A DNA stretch of 64,000 nucleotides from Tribonema minus. Lineage: Eukaryota; Sar; Xanthophyceae; Tribonematales; Tribonemataceae. Made by a program: the position numbers and the translations under genes. The notes under the pieces were generated by a model. That model did not search any database and had not been told where the DNA came from. It saw only the letters and a list, made by a program, of their open reading frames with translations. Within the stretch, counting starts at the first letter, position 1, and each line of letters begins with the position of its first letter. Location: contig JAFCMP010000246.1 in assembly GCA_017506865.1 (NCBI GenBank), positions 1 through 64,000 on the forward strand. Reading direction: 5' to 3'. This document shows positions 23,809-35,600 of the stretch, in pieces.

Positions 23809-24712
23809 CGAGCGGAGTCAGTCACTCTGTGTTATGCGTGCCGTGATCACATTGCAGGGGTGAATAGGTATGATGGCGGTCTTTGAGCAGCTTGTGGGTG
23901 GATGCGTTGCATCCCAACGGGAGGCGCAATGGCTAGCCAGCAGGCGCTGCACCACCACGATCCGCGTAAGAGGGAGTCCACGCAGCTGTGCAGGCAAGGC
24001 AAGTGACTTCAACCTCTGCAGTTGCTCGGCACGCACTGTAGTCCTATAGAAAATAACTGCGATGACCATCCATCAGGCGTTAGTTGGCATGGGTTACAGC
24101 CAGCACACTAAGAAGTCAATGGCTGCAGTGTAATCTCATGCTTGGGATGCCTGGCGTGTGACTGCCTGACTGCGACATCTGAGTTTGTATGTTGAGGTTG
24201 ATGCTCTGGGAAAACTGTAGTCAGCAGACACGCTCGATAAGCAACCCGCCACGCACGAGGTACAACAGCGCTCAACTACATTGAGCTAGAAAATGACGTA
24301 TGCTTGGAGAACGGCCCCACAATGATGCGCCATTTCGGGCTTCAGCGTATTGACGACCTGCTACTATAGCCACATGTGAACCGGCAGTTTGCTGCAGACA
24401 CGGCGGCACTGTCTACTGCCCGAGATGTGAGAGCTGCAGCAAGCATTATCCCGACCAATACAGCACAGCACTTCAACTTCCTGCAGTACTGACACCGCTT
24501 TGTGCCACTGACCCGAAGCGCATCAAAGCGTTTACAGCGAAGCTTGTACAAAATTCGTAACCACGAAGGAATGCACAAGGCAGTCGGCGCAAGCAAGACA
24601 GTGACAAGCTCACCTCATAAGCTGAGTAACTGGGGTCATCTTGCTGTGAATATGCCGAGGCCGGCGCCGTCTCAGCTCGCCGCAGATCGTGAGGATACTG
24701 TAGCGCGCTCAT
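14678..24712 (-). CDS. GRAM and VASt domain membrane protein (sterol-transfer type)
   Basis: Eleven exons: 24712-24614, 23757-23584, 22834-22710, 20859-20685, 20234-20152, 19870-19531, 18762-18695, 18320-18162, 17031-16907, 15941-15691, 15265-14678. They give 728 residues with phases matching at every junction. GRAM spans about residues 40-150 (HGRLYITPGHLLFYSNIFGF, then IRIPFTHV and ALFIPNAIAITT). An acidic linker follows (ESGSESSSEG, EVDSEADEELD). VASt spans about 285-465 (GDSEVSTTPW, TYLEGVPMSDYFQLEDR, VVMEIKFHKSTMVRGFIEQK, VWEKFFEMAKAAL). A polyglutamine tract and a basic region precede one transmembrane helix at about 610-638. This is the layout of Lam/Ysp2, GRAMD1/Aster and plant VAD1 proteins, which sit in the ER at membrane contacts and carry sterol to or from the plasma membrane. 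Exon 4 and the starts of exons 5 and 11 have alternative splice choices. Confidence 0.9.
17155..18200 (-). repeat. Echo arrays on both sides of a VASt intron
   Basis: Intron 8 of the GRAM-VASt gene is filled from both ends. At its 5' side the exon 8 end (SDYFQLEDR and donor) recurs at about 18030-18066 and 17941-17981. At its 3' side the exon 9 acceptor block, plus-strand core cgcacgatgcacctg, recurs at about 17782, 17664, 17535, 17371 and 17245, with a weaker copy near 17160. Each comes with flanking intron that includes a GTTAGGG-like string and ggtaccg..tcagggcag. Spacing is about 120-160 bases. Confidence 0.82.
20840..21760 (-). repeat. Echo array of GRAM exon 4 acceptor (six extra copies)
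   Basis: Exon 4 starts at 20859 with REEAYCAIKNA. The block ggcgcagtacgcctcctccc with flanks recurs at about 20990, 21123, 21299, 21449, 21600 and 21736. On the minus strand the copies at 20990, 21123 and 21449 keep the AG acceptor and still translate as REEAYCAINNAF, REEAYCATKNAF and REEAYCFIKNAF. The copies at 21600 and 21736 have lost the AG. The unit is 133-176 bases. Any of the intact ones could act as an alternative acceptor, but none is followed by a long enough open frame. Confidence 0.85.
22240..22740 (-). repeat. Echo array of GRAM exon 3 donor
   Basis: Exon 3 ends with FRSFWD and donor GACAG|GTGCG at 22710. Two further copies of the same exon end and following intron lie at about 22531-22560 and 22300-22340 (plus strand tgtcccagaagctgcgg in all three). 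Each is preceded by a related gtaccg/gtacac..gtactgctctctgcagcgcg segment. The middle copy keeps the frame for IFRSFWDRR. Confidence 0.85.
22343..22398 (-). mobile_element. Retrotransposon tail remnant in intron
   Basis: Read on the minus strand, these bases give atcaatcatctgggcttttt, then gcgccccgagcgac and a degraded actagtaaaaagtgc. They align with the 3' end of the element at 7258-7311 (ccaatcatctgggcttttt, gcgccctgagcgag, taaaaagtac). This is a third, 5'-truncated, mutated insertion of the same family, within the echo array of the GRAM-VASt gene. Confidence 0.72.
23110..23155 (+). repeat. Interstitial (CCCTAA)n in GRAM-VASt intron 2
   Basis: Six to seven units of CCCTAA with single-base variants (ccctaattctaaccctatcc). 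The transcribed strand reads TTAGGG, as at 10143-10164 in SLX1 intron 3, which shows the other orientation. Confidence 0.8.
23774..23803 (-). repeat. Poly-G run acting as acceptor pyrimidine tract
   Basis: Thirty consecutive G on the plus strand, so C on the transcribed strand, lie 17 bases upstream of the GRAM exon 2 acceptor at 23757. A similar G23 at 18331-18353 precedes the exon 8 acceptor. Plus-strand C runs precede acceptors of the plus-strand genes (26160, 26983, 46750, 58443). Confidence 0.8.
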
Positions 24713-24925
24713 GAAGCACGGTTCAGATCAGCGACAATCCTGTTGGGACATGCATACCGCTGTTCATGCGGGGGCTCTCAATACAACTTTGGAACACCAC
24801 TTCAACAGAGTCAATTGCAACTTCCTCTGAAGGTTTTGTGTGCAGTGCAGCTGCTCTTGGGACCTTCCGACTGCGACGGGACCCGCCTACAGAAGCACAG
24901 CGGCTAGGCAACCCAGCTGGACATC
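24713..24925. promoter_or_regulatory. Divergent promoter region, GRAM-VASt / WW-GT7
   Basis: Only 213 bases separate the ATG of the minus-strand GRAM-VASt gene (24712) from the ATG of the plus-strand WW-GT7 gene (24926). Both promoters and 5' untranslated regions must share this space. I see no clear TATA box. Confidence 0.6.
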
Positions 24926-27455
24926 ATGAACTTCACTGCGGCCGAGCTGCCGGAGGGGTGGGTGTCGGCGCCTAGCAGGACTTACGGCGGCGAGACGTAC
25001 TACTTCAACACCTTCACAGGCGAAGCCACCTGGGTGTATCCTTCCGGAGCAGGTGCCAGTTGCTGTGCTGCAACTGCTGGTGCCTGTATCGTCTTGCTGA
25101 CGGATCTGAACAAGTAATTACCCATACCGACGTGACTTCACAATCGCGAGCTGCACTTTGACAGATCCGATACGATACACCAGGCAGCTGCACTGTAATT
25201 CAGGGCGGGTCTCACGGCGCTCATCGCCTTCCTTCGGGCGGATCATGCACAGCGCCCTCACAAGAGGCAGACAAGCCGCTCCGCAGCTGCAGTGCCTCTA
25301 CCGCCGCTGCCGCTGCTGCCGCCATCGCCATCACTGCGTCCGCTGCGCGCCGCCGCTCCCTCACCACCTGTGCTGCGCTTCTGTCGCCAAAACAGCCAGC
25401 AGCAGCGGCGGCGCTCCCGCCAACCACAAGCGCGCCCTCTCGGAAGCAGCTGACGGCCCCGCCCTTAAGCGCCAGCACACGGAGGCGGCGGGGCAGGGGA
25501 GCGGCGCTGCGCAGGGGGAGGAGCCCCCCCGTGTGGCGATTATTGTGCCGTTCAGGGATCAGCACGCGGAGCAGCGGCGCGCGGAGCACCTGGCGCGCTT
25601 CGTGCCCGCCATGACGCAGTTCATGCTCGCGCAGGGCGTCGAGTTCCACATTTTCATTGTCGAGCAGAGCGAGGACGGCAGAAAGGTTAGTGGATTGGTG
25701 CTCTCTCGGCGTGTTAGTGCTCTTCGTCCAATTGAGGGTGATGTTCTCCGCAGCTGGTGCGACACTCGAAGCGCCGCTTGTGACGGTTCTTGGCATCACG
25801 CTTTTCACGTTGGCCATGCGCAAAACCCACAGTCTGCACTATCTATTTATTCTTGCACTGATCCTCGCACTGCCATCAGCTGCATCGGAGTGGCTGATAC
25901 TTCCGTGTCTCGCACCGCCACCCAGTCGCGACAAGAGCCACTGCCATCTTTCCAGGTTGCGTCGCCTTGCGCATGTGCCACGCGGTCTCCTCGTCACATA
26001 TGGTCGTCGTGAGCGCGGCCGGGGCGTTCCACGGTGTCGTCGTCAGGAGGTCCAAGGACAGAGGCCGGTCAGCAGCTCACGCTCGTCGGAGCCTGTGAGC
26101 GCGTTCCCTTTCACGCCACACCAACAGCACTTCAACTTCAACTGTAAGACCCCCCCCTCCCCCCCCCCCCACACATTGCTCAGTTCAACCGCGGCAAGCT
26201 CCTCAACATCGGCTACGACATTGCCAAGAACGACGGCTACAACACGCTCGTCCTGCACGACGTCGACCTCCTGCCCAGCGCGGAGCTGGGGCCGTGGTAC
26301 GCGGCGTACCCCCACCAGCCGGTCCACATCGCTCGGCGCTGGCCGCGCTACTCCAACAACCCCGACTACTTCGGCGGCATCGTCGCGATATCCATCAAGG
26401 TACGTGAGTTATGTAGGTATGGGTAGGGTGAGGGTGAGGGTGAGGGTAGGTGAGGGTAACTCAGGTTAGGGCTAGGTTATGGTTAGGGGGTAAACCCCCT
26501 AGGGCTAGGGTAACCCAATCCTAATGCGTGGTGAGGAGGAGTGCGGGCGCTGGTGTTCCCGTGTTTGGCTCGACTTTTGGAAGACAGGGGGCGCTAAGCA
26601 GCGCTGTCTTTGTGCACTGAGGATGAGCGCCAGGGCTAGGCTTAGGGTTAGAACCGAGCTCTCTCCCCGTCGCCAGGGCATCTGCGTGGCCCAACATGTG
26701 CACCTAGGTGCACCGCTTCGACGCCCTCAAATCCCCCCTTAAAATGGTTGCCGTCTCATTGTGCAGATGTTGTGCGCCGTCTGGATGGCACAAACCGCCT
26801 CGACGCTGCTGCGTGGCAGTCTGCCCGTTGTTCCCTCTTCAGAAATGGTTGCAATCTGAGTGCAGATATCGTGCGCTCTTCGGACGGTACATACCCCATC
26901 GGCGCTGCTGCGTGGCAGTCCGCCCATGGTGACCCCCCCCCCCTCCCCATTGCCTCCCTCCCCCCCCGCCACCCCCCTTTGCACCCCCCCCAGGACTACG
27001 AGGCCATCAACGGCTACCCCAACACCTTCTGGGGGTGGGGCGGGGAGGACGACGAGATGATGCTGCGCATCAAGGACGCGGGCGTGACCCTCGCGCCGCC
27101 CCCCGACGTTGGCACCATCACGGACCTCGAGGCCATGACGCTCCACGAGAAGCTTGGCGTCCTGCGCGCGCACGCCGACTGGAAGTGCATGGTCAAGCGC
27201 GAGGCGCTCGCGGAGCACACGGCGACGTGGCGCACGAACGGCGCGCCGCGCGGCCTGCGCCACGCGGAGCTGCAGCGCGTCGCGCTCGACGACTGCGCGT
27301 CGCGCGTCACCGTCGACGTCCAGCTCAACGGCCACTGGACGGACGCCACGGAGGCGCTGCCGCCGGCGCCGCCGCAGCCGCAGGCGCAGGAGTGGCGGCC
27401 ACCCAGCAGCAGCAGGGGGCGCGGCGGCGGCGGCGGCGGCGGCGAGGGCAGGTGA
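24926..27455 (+). CDS. WW domain-GT7 beta-1,4-galactosyltransferase fusion
   Basis: Four exons (24926-25052, 25396-25685, 26184-26399, 26994-27455) give 364 residues in frame. Residues 8-40 are a WW domain (LPEGWVSAP, Y25-Y26, W36, P39). From about residue 78 comes a family 7 glycosyltransferase: VAIIVPFRDQ, FNRGKLLNIGY, the metal-binding HDVD at 164-167, YFGGIVAISI, GYPNTFWGWGGEDDE with the catalytic acidic cluster near 231, and a C-terminal part most like xylosylprotein galactosyltransferase (B4GALT7). Such enzymes transfer galactose from UDP-galactose and normally sit in the Golgi lumen behind a signal anchor. Here no signal peptide or membrane segment precedes the catalytic domain. The exon order leaves no room for one unless an upstream exon is missed. 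A donor-like GCAG|GTGAAC at the stop leaves a small chance of further 3' exons. Confidence 0.9.
26420..26515 (+). repeat. Interstitial telomere-like repeat
   Basis: Starting just after the exon 3 donor of the GT7 gene there are repeated GGGTGA, GGGTTA and GGGCTA units, degenerate versions of TTAGGG, then an inverted ccccctaggg stretch. Confidence 0.65.
26741..26930 (+). repeat. Two-copy ~100-bp tandem repeat in GT7 intron 3
   Basis: The sequence aatggttgc..tctga/catt..gtgcagat.t.gtgcgc followed by cgctgctgcgtggcagtc occurs at about 26741-26828 and 26842-26930. The copies are about 80 percent alike by eye. They lie immediately before the C-rich tract and acceptor of exon 4 but do not contain exon sequence. 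Confidence 0.7.
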
Positions 27456-29603
27456 ACGCGCGGCGGCGGCGATGGCAGGTGAATTCGCGGCGGCGACCGC
27501 GCCGCTCGCGTGACGGCGCATGAAAGGGCGTGGCGGTGACGATGCCTTGCGTGTGACGGCGCACGTGCAGCGGAGCAGTTGCGATTGCTGAACACAGATG
27601 AGCACTGCTGCAGCAGCCGCAGCAGCGCAGGCGGCTTTCCGGCAGCGGCAGCGGCGGCGGTAGCGGCAGACGAATGCGCCTCTGCATGGGCCTCTGCATG
27701 GCCGCAGTGCTCAGCACTGGCAGCAGCGCTCCAGCAATCGCCACGTTGCAGCCAGCGGTCATGCGAGGGCGCTCGCGGGACCAGGGCAGGATCTGCCGCA
27801 GGAGTCGCCTCAGGAGCTGCAGCGGCGGGGCTGGCGACGTCCAAAGCAGCAGCGGCGTGAAGCGGGTAGCCAGCGGCACAGCAGTACTCAGCAGCAGCAT
27901 TGCTTCACATCAGGGCGCTGGTGCGAAGCGACCGTGCGACAGCGTTTGTGGCAGCATTGCTCAGCAGCTGGCAGCAGCGGCGGAGGTGCCTCGAATGTGG
28001 CGGCAGGGACGGCGGGGCGGCCTGTCGCTAGGTTGACAGCGGCGCAGCGCTCAGCAATACTGCAGCAGCTGCAGCAGCAGCAATGGTAGCAACGTGCAGT
28101 AGGTATTGGCGGCAATGCAATGCAATGCGCAGCATTTGCGGCGACGCGCAGCATTTGCGCAATGTTGGGCATGTCGATGACGTGCTGCCAGCACACCACC
28201 ATGCCCGCCTGACACAGTCCGTGTGCTGCCGGGCAGTCGTATCGCTTGCTCAGCTACAAAGCCCAGCGCTGCCCACTGCAATACCCGTAAGACTGCTGAG
28301 AGTGCGCGACGCGGCCGCTGCGGCAGCGCCGCCTGCAGCGATGCGCGGCGGCAGCAGCGGCGCAGCAGCAGCAGTACACATCTCCCTCCACGTCGCCGGG
28401 CATAGCAGCAGCAGTACACATCTTCCTCAGCGTTGCCGGGCACTGTTTGAGTGCACAGTGCTCAGCAGCAGCGCCCAATTACATGCGCCCCCCCAGCAGG
28501 TGACCGTGGCAGACTGCTTGACCAGGCAACTGGCAGTGATCTCGAAGAACAAGAGGGGCCAACAGTAGAGTGGCCAGGCGCCTCGCGCCTGGACAGGGTG
28601 CCATTTGCTTCAGGTTGTGCGCCACGCTGGTAGCAATTGTCCAGAAACAATAGGCAGTCGGGGGGGGGGGGGGGGGCGGGGGCACGTAGCAGTGACCTCC
28701 CCCTTGCTCGATAGTGGCAACACGAGGCCCACAACACAGCTCGCTTACACCACACTGCATGTGTGACACTTTTCACCAACTGGCAGTGCGTGTAGTGCTG
28801 GATGCTCGTCGCATGCATTCATCGTACTGCTGAATTAAGCTGCTTGGTGACCTGGACTGCCTGAGATCACAAATACATCTTGTCAGCTCATGTCCATCAA
28901 TGGCTTCACGTGTTTAGTCCAGGGAGTGGCAAGCCTAGGACCTAATCAGCAGCAAGATTGGCGAGAAGTGTGTCCAGCTAGTGTATTGTGACGGTGAACA
29001 TGCCTTCACAACAACGGAATGCGTCGACAAAAGCACACTCAGCGCAACACATGCTCTGTTCCAGAAATAAATTTGAGCGCCTTGTATCCCTATGCTGATG
29101 TGTTAACATGTGAAGAGCAGATGTATGGGCGCTGTGTACTTACATACAGTCTAACTCAAACATTTCAACGAACTCGCAACGACGCGCCGCCATAATACCA
29201 ACACAGCAAGCCCGCAACCTCAACTAGGGGCGCAACCAAGGCAACAGCTTCCCTTTCCTACATCAGCCGCCACATGAGCCTGCAGGAACAGCATCTGCTG
29301 CTGCGCGACCAGAGCGCGCCGCCGGCCGCGCCGCCTGAGCAGCGCTGCACACGTGTGACCGTGCTCAGCAGCCGTAGCCCTGTCGGGCTGTCGCCGCGGC
29401 TGCGCAGCGCAGTGAGCAGCGCTCCACGTTCAGCACGGCTCAGGCAGGCTCTCCCCACCCAGCTGCTGCTTTTTCGCGTGTCACAGGGGTGGGGGCACAT
29501 GCAGGAGGACCCCCCTCTAGAAAAGGCCCCTTCCAGGGTGAGACGCGCGGCCGCGAGTGCAGTTCCCCCCCTGGGGGTATGTATGCATGCACTGCAGCAG
29601 CGC
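27456..29603. other. Convergent intergenic region
   Basis: The region lies between the stop codons of the convergent WW-GT7 and SOUL genes. It contains GCAGCAG-rich low complexity (27580-28450), a short direct repeat of agcagcagtacacatct at about 28368 and 28407, a G17 run at 28660-28676 and a less GC-rich part (28700-29200). I see no convincing exon; the open frames here are GC-driven shadows. Confidence 0.5.
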
Positions 29604-32600
29604 TCAGAACCCCCGCTCCTGCCAGTCGTGCCCCTCGAGCGGCAGCCACACCTCGTTGCGGCGCTTGCTGAGGGAGTAGATGGCGTTGTACTGCGCGACA
29701 GTGTACGCGTCCGCGGCGGCGGCCTTGGGGACGAGGCCGTCCGCGCGCGCAACGGCGTCTAGCTGAGCTGTGTAGTACCTGCAGGGGGGGGGGGATGGAA
29801 GGCGGTTTGAGGGGGGGGAGGGGGGGGGGGGGCAGGGGATCATTAGCATTTGGGAAGGCATGAGACATGGCAGGGAGGGGGGGGAGGGGGGCTCTCTGTC
29901 GTGGGGTCCGCGAACTTCAACACTGAACACATGCATACTGCAGTACGCACATCATGCTTGAAGTACACACATGTGAGTACTTCTGAGTACGCTTGCTTAA
30001 ACTGCAGTGCTGCAGTGCCAACAACACTTCACGCACGGCACTCACTTCACAAACTGCTCCGTCGTGGGGTCTGCGAACTTCATCACCGCCACCACGCACG
30101 CCGGCCGCTCAGCCACCGTCACGCCGCCGCTCGCTGCCTCCGGCGCCTCCCCCAGCCCCCCCAGATTGACGAGCTTGCCGCCGGGCATGCGGTAGGCCAG
30201 CGGCCACAGCATCGTCTTGCCGCCCTGTTCCCCTGTGCGCTGTATCTCCATCACGCTGTGTTAGGCAGGGGGGGCGGCGGAGCGATGTGAGCAAAGGTGA
30301 AGTTTGTGTTGAAGTTGCATATGAGTGGGGGGCCGTTGCTGTTGCTGCCGGCGCTGCTCAGCGGGGGGGTCAAGATCGAAGCTCAATGGGGCAGCCATTT
30401 CATCGTCTTGCCCCCCTGGCCCCCTGTGCGCTGTATCTCCATCACGCTGTAAGGTGGGGGGGCGGCGGAGCGAGGTGAGCAACTAAGAAGTGAGTGTTGA
30501 AGTTGCTTGGGAAGTTGCTTGGGAACGATAAGAGCACCAAAGCTGCTCTCGGCAATTACTTCATGAGGGAGTCAAGGCCAGACTGCACCCCTGCCCCCCC
30601 TGTGTGCTGTATCTCCATGACGCTGTGTGAGGCGGGGGAGGGGGCAGCGGAGCCATGTGAGAAAGACGAAGGTGGTGTTGAGGTTGATTGAATGGGGTGG
30701 CGAGCAGCATGTATAGTAGGCCGTTGCTGTCAGCGTTGCTCAATGAGGAGAGGTCAAAGGGGGTGACGGAGCACCATGTATGGAGGGCCGTTGCTGTCAG
30801 CGTTGCTCATTGAGGGGAAGTCAACGCCGGCGGCTACAGCATCAGCTCGCGCCCGTGTCCCCCCTGTGCGCTGCATCTCCATGACGCTGTGAGGTCCGAA
30901 ACCGGCAGCGCGGCGCGGAGGGAAGTCGATATTCGTGTCGAAACTGCTGGATTGGGGCGCGCTGAAGGGAAGCAGGGCATGTGGCTGTAGCGAAGAGCTG
31001 TGCTGCCACGCTGTGCTTCATGCTGTGAAACTGTGATGCGGCCGCAGTCCACTGCAAAACGCAGACTTCATGTTGAGGTCGGGCAAGGCGTGAGGTGGGA
31101 CATAGCACTTGGGCCTGCCCCCCGCGCCCTGCAATGCATTGACAACGCTCAGCAGTGTTCAGCGCACTCGCAGGTGAGCCCAGCAGCCACAGTCTGGTGC
31201 TGCCTGGGCGCCGTATACTCCACTGTTGAAGTTGGTGAGTGAAGGAGGTTCAACAGCAGCTGCGCGCGCTGTTGCTATCGCCCACAGGGCAGGCGAGCGT
31301 GGAGCCAGGGGGAGGGCTACCGTTGCGGGTACAGGACCTATGCGGAGCATGATCAACACCATACCCCCATTGAGGGCCTCGATGACGCGCCAGCGGGACC
31401 TACCTAACCAAGGACCACAGTCCTTTCAAGTGAACCCGGCTCTCACCATCTGCATAGGTCACCAGCTGGTCGACGACGCAACGGACGCGGTGCGATGACA
31501 GCAAGCGACATCTGTTCAACATCCTTCACACACTGTTGCTCTCGCCCACATGGCCGGCGAGCGTGGAGCCAGGGAGAGCCGTCGTCGTGTGTGTGTGGAG
31601 CATGATCACCACCATACCCCGATCCAGGGCCCCGATGATATAATGCCTAGGACGGGCTCACCAATGGTGCACAGCGACATGGCGGGCGCGCGAGCTCGCG
31701 TTCGCGCTTCGCTGCAGCTGCCAGAGCAGCTGATCGCGCTTAAGGAGGCGGGCATGGCGGCGGGTCCCAGGCTGGAACGCGGCTCAGGGGAGAAGGATAT
31801 CGCATCCAGGGGCATGCAAGAAACGCGCCAGGCGCCACCCCGCGTGGAAGACGTCGCCCCCCCCTCGGCAGTGCGCATTGCGTATGTGACGATAAAATTG
31901 AGGCCACTTTTACCATGGTGGTTCTCGTGTTAAGACGCCTACCCGAATAACACATGCACATGTGAGAACCACCATGGTGAAAAAGCATCATCACATCACG
32001 CACTGCCGACAGGGGGCGACGTCTTCCAGGCTGGGGTGGCGCCTGGCGCAGTTCTTGCATTTGGCGCGCTTGGATACTTCCTGAGCCGTGCTTCAGCCCC
32101 GGGGCCCACCCCCACGCATGCCTCCCTTAGCGCAACTGTCGCAAGCAGCTGCTCTGTTGGAGATGCAGTGTTGTGCACTATGTAGCAAGAACAGCAGAGA
32201 GAGGCTGAGAAGCATCGCCACGCCTGACCGTCACGCAGTGACCGCAATGCAACAGACATCTTGTGGGAACATGCTCGGCACGTGCTATGGAACTGCTGGG
32301 TACGAACACCCACACACCAGATGGAGTAGAGGGGGCCACTGTTCTTACAGGTAGCGATTGGTGCGCGCGAAGGGTTGAAGTTGAAACAGGCGGCGACATG
32401 CACGACCGCTCCCGCCTTTCACATCGTCGCGGGTGCACGCGTCCGTTGGATCATTTAACTGACTTTCTCAACCGCCGTTGGCGCGTCTCAACTGGACTGC
32501 GGCAAGGCCGGAGCTGCGCGCACGCTGCATATTTGAAGTTAGTTTCATGTAAAGTTAGTTTCAACAGCAGCGCTCAGGCGACCGCTGCAGCGCGCGCTCT

Positions 32601-35600
32601 GCCCGCACTGCCGTCGATGAGAACGGTGATGATCAGGTTCAAAAGTTGACTTTCTCGTCACGACTTGAACTTGCACAAATAAAAAAAAAAACATGACGCT
32701 CCTTGCCGTGTCTTTGAATTTTGAGAAAAGACAAAGTGTTGGTGTGCTGCAGGTATACGTACCCTATTCTAAGAGTGCAGGAGCTGTGTGCTGAAGCTCA
32801 TCGCCGCTGGGCGCAGACTTTCCTGACAACCCTGCGCAGCGTACGGACATGCGAACCTGGACCCCTCATGTGCCTCCGCCAAGTCTGACTCTGAGTCCCA
32901 CTCAGCACGATTTGCACGGACTTTCCCGTAATGACTGTGCAGCGAACTGAAATGGAAACCTGGACCCCCCCTTACGTGCCTCCAAGTCCAAGTCCAACTC
33001 CGGGTCTCACTCAGCGCGGCTTGCCTCTACCATCTCAAGATCGACGCAGAAATAGCAAAGCTGACCCTGAAGGCTGGGCCTAGCCCTACCCCTAGTACCA
33101 GCGACGCGCCACGGCACCCGGCAGCAGCGCTCGGCAACGTCCCAAAGACCCAGCGGAGACAGGTCCTCTGCGGCGCCGATGCAACGACCGCTGCTGAATC
33201 GATAAAGCTGATTCGAACCGTGACTCAGATGCAAGCGAGGCGCCAACCCTGGCTCTGATGCGCCGCGCCCGGCCGATGCAGGAGATTCTGACCCTGACTT
33301 TAATACAAGCAAGGCGGCGCAACCAACTGAGTTGAGTTTGTCGCACGTCTAGTTTATTGTCCTTTGTTGTCAATTGATTGCGGCTGACTGGCACCTGTGG
33401 CAAGCTCCATTGAATGCTTCGCAGCGTTTGTTGGCCCTCGTTGGCTTTTGTCTGCTCAAGCACTTCTGAACACGTAATTGCGCATGCGGCAGCAGCGCTC
33501 AGCACTGACCTGGGGCTGAGCGGCGACAGCTTCTGCTTGGCGCTGTTGGCGCCGTCTGCGTACGCGCCCAGCTGCGCGTACCCCTCGGGCCGTGTCTCAT
33601 ACGCCGCCGACGCCACCACCGTGGCCGGGTACCTCCGCACCTGAGTGTACATGGAGTGTACAGGGCTTGTCAGATACGCTTGAATACATGCCGTCGCCAC
33701 CGCCGTGGCCGCACACCTCCGCGCCTGAGTGTACAAGGAGTAGACAGGGCGTGTCTGTTGCGCGTAAATGCACGCGTCGACGTGCAGTGGCAGCGATGTG
33801 ACTCAGACGCCGCGCACGCGACCGCCGCGGCCGCGTGCCTCCGCGCCTGCTCCGCCCGTGAGCACATGGATGTGCATTGCAGGGCGCGGCAGACGTGCGT
33901 GAATGCGTGGCTTGATGTGATGCGGCGGAAGTGGCTTGCACGTATGGACGCCGCCACCGCCACGGCCGGGTATGCTTTTGCCGCAGATGTGCAGAGCGTG
34001 TCAGACACGCGTTGGTGCGTGACCAGGGTATACTTCAAGGGTGCAAATGCGCAGCAGGGGGTGTGACGCGCAGCCTGCGACGACCCATCGTGTCCAGACA
34101 GAATGGGCCTGCTCGGGATGGTGGGGAGAGATGGCACGTCACACCTTGAAGTACATGAATGCATACTGTGAAGCAATGAAGTGGCAGCAGTGGCTCAAAT
34201 GCCGCCGCCGCCGCCACGGCGACCGGTCACCGATGCCTGCCGGCGCAGGCGCACAGGGCATGTCATTTACTCTGATGCGTACTTTGAAGTACATACCAGG
34301 TGGTAACAGCACTGCGCTGGCAATGGTGCGCACGCCACCACTGCGGCGGCAGGTACCGTTGGACCTGCTCCGCTGCAACTCACGGGCAGGCACAAAGAGT
34401 GCCTGAAATGGGGGTGCCGCTCCGTACGCAACATGGTGCTGCGCCATTTCGCGCAGATGCCCAATGCCAACGTGAGAACGTGGCGACATCGCTCAGCACA
34501 AGCGCATCATAGGCATACCCTGCGTGTGCGCACTTCATGTGGCGGAACATCTCAGCAGCTCAAATGCGCAAGGCAGCACCGCACGTACCCTGTGAATGAA
34601 TGCTTGCACGCATACCCTACGTATGGAATTCATACTCCGATTGCTTGTATGCCTACATACCTCATACGTGGCAGCGCGTCTCAGCAGCTCAAAAGGCAGC
34701 TCCCCCTGCGTCGCAGACTTGGCCTCGTCGTCCTGTGGGCGGCAGCAGCAGCAAACGACCAGACAATACAGTACGTCAGTGCTCAGCAAATGTCGCAAAC
34801 GTCTCACATTCAAGGCTCGCCCGTACTGCAAATGGCGCGCCGTGCGCGCGTGCCGACTGCTGATGACAGCGCGCAGTGGCGCCGAGCGCTCTAGAAAAGA
34901 GCCTGTGCTCCTGCGCATGTCGCGCAGACGGCGGCGAGCGCCACCGGCCGGCCCGCGCTGGCGTGCCGTTGTCACGCAGCTAGGCCCTGTCTGCAAAAAT
35001 TCATGCATACATACCCCTAGTGCTGGAGCCCTGAGCTGCAGGCCGCGCTGCGCGTCATTCGCCGTGCGCGCCGCTCGCCGCGTGTACTCCCGCGATTCCG
35101 CATCCGCAACTGCATCAAGCCGCGGTTGCAGCGCTCGATGCTGCCGCAGCGCGCTTGACTGTCGCCACTGCCGGCAGAGGGGCGTCTCTTACAGCCACAA
35201 GCGCTTCGCACTGTGAGCGCATCCACAGACCCCCACTAACCCCCCCACCTGACGGTCTGAGCTGCGCCATCGAGGTCAGCAGAACTAATAGCAAGAATAC
35301 CCCCATCCACATGCAAACCCACCGACACACAGCCACGCATGCACGACCACGCATACCCATACCCCCTGAACCAGCAGCATGCATGCCTACCCTAGCCACA
35401 ATGCATACACCCCCCCCCCCACACACACAACACATGAACACCCATACCCCCACAAAACAGCACATCCACCCTACCCAAATACATCCCCCCTCCCCCCTGC
35501 CCCCCTCCGCACACACTCACGCTCTTGAGCTGCGCCGCAGGATTCAGCATAATACACGCAAGCCCACCTGCCCCCTCATACATACCCCCCCAAAACCAAG

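Noticed and set aside
33200..33235. Possible tRNA B-box (ggttcgaatca, minus strand)
   Set aside because: There is no matching T-stem and no A-box upstream at the right distance.
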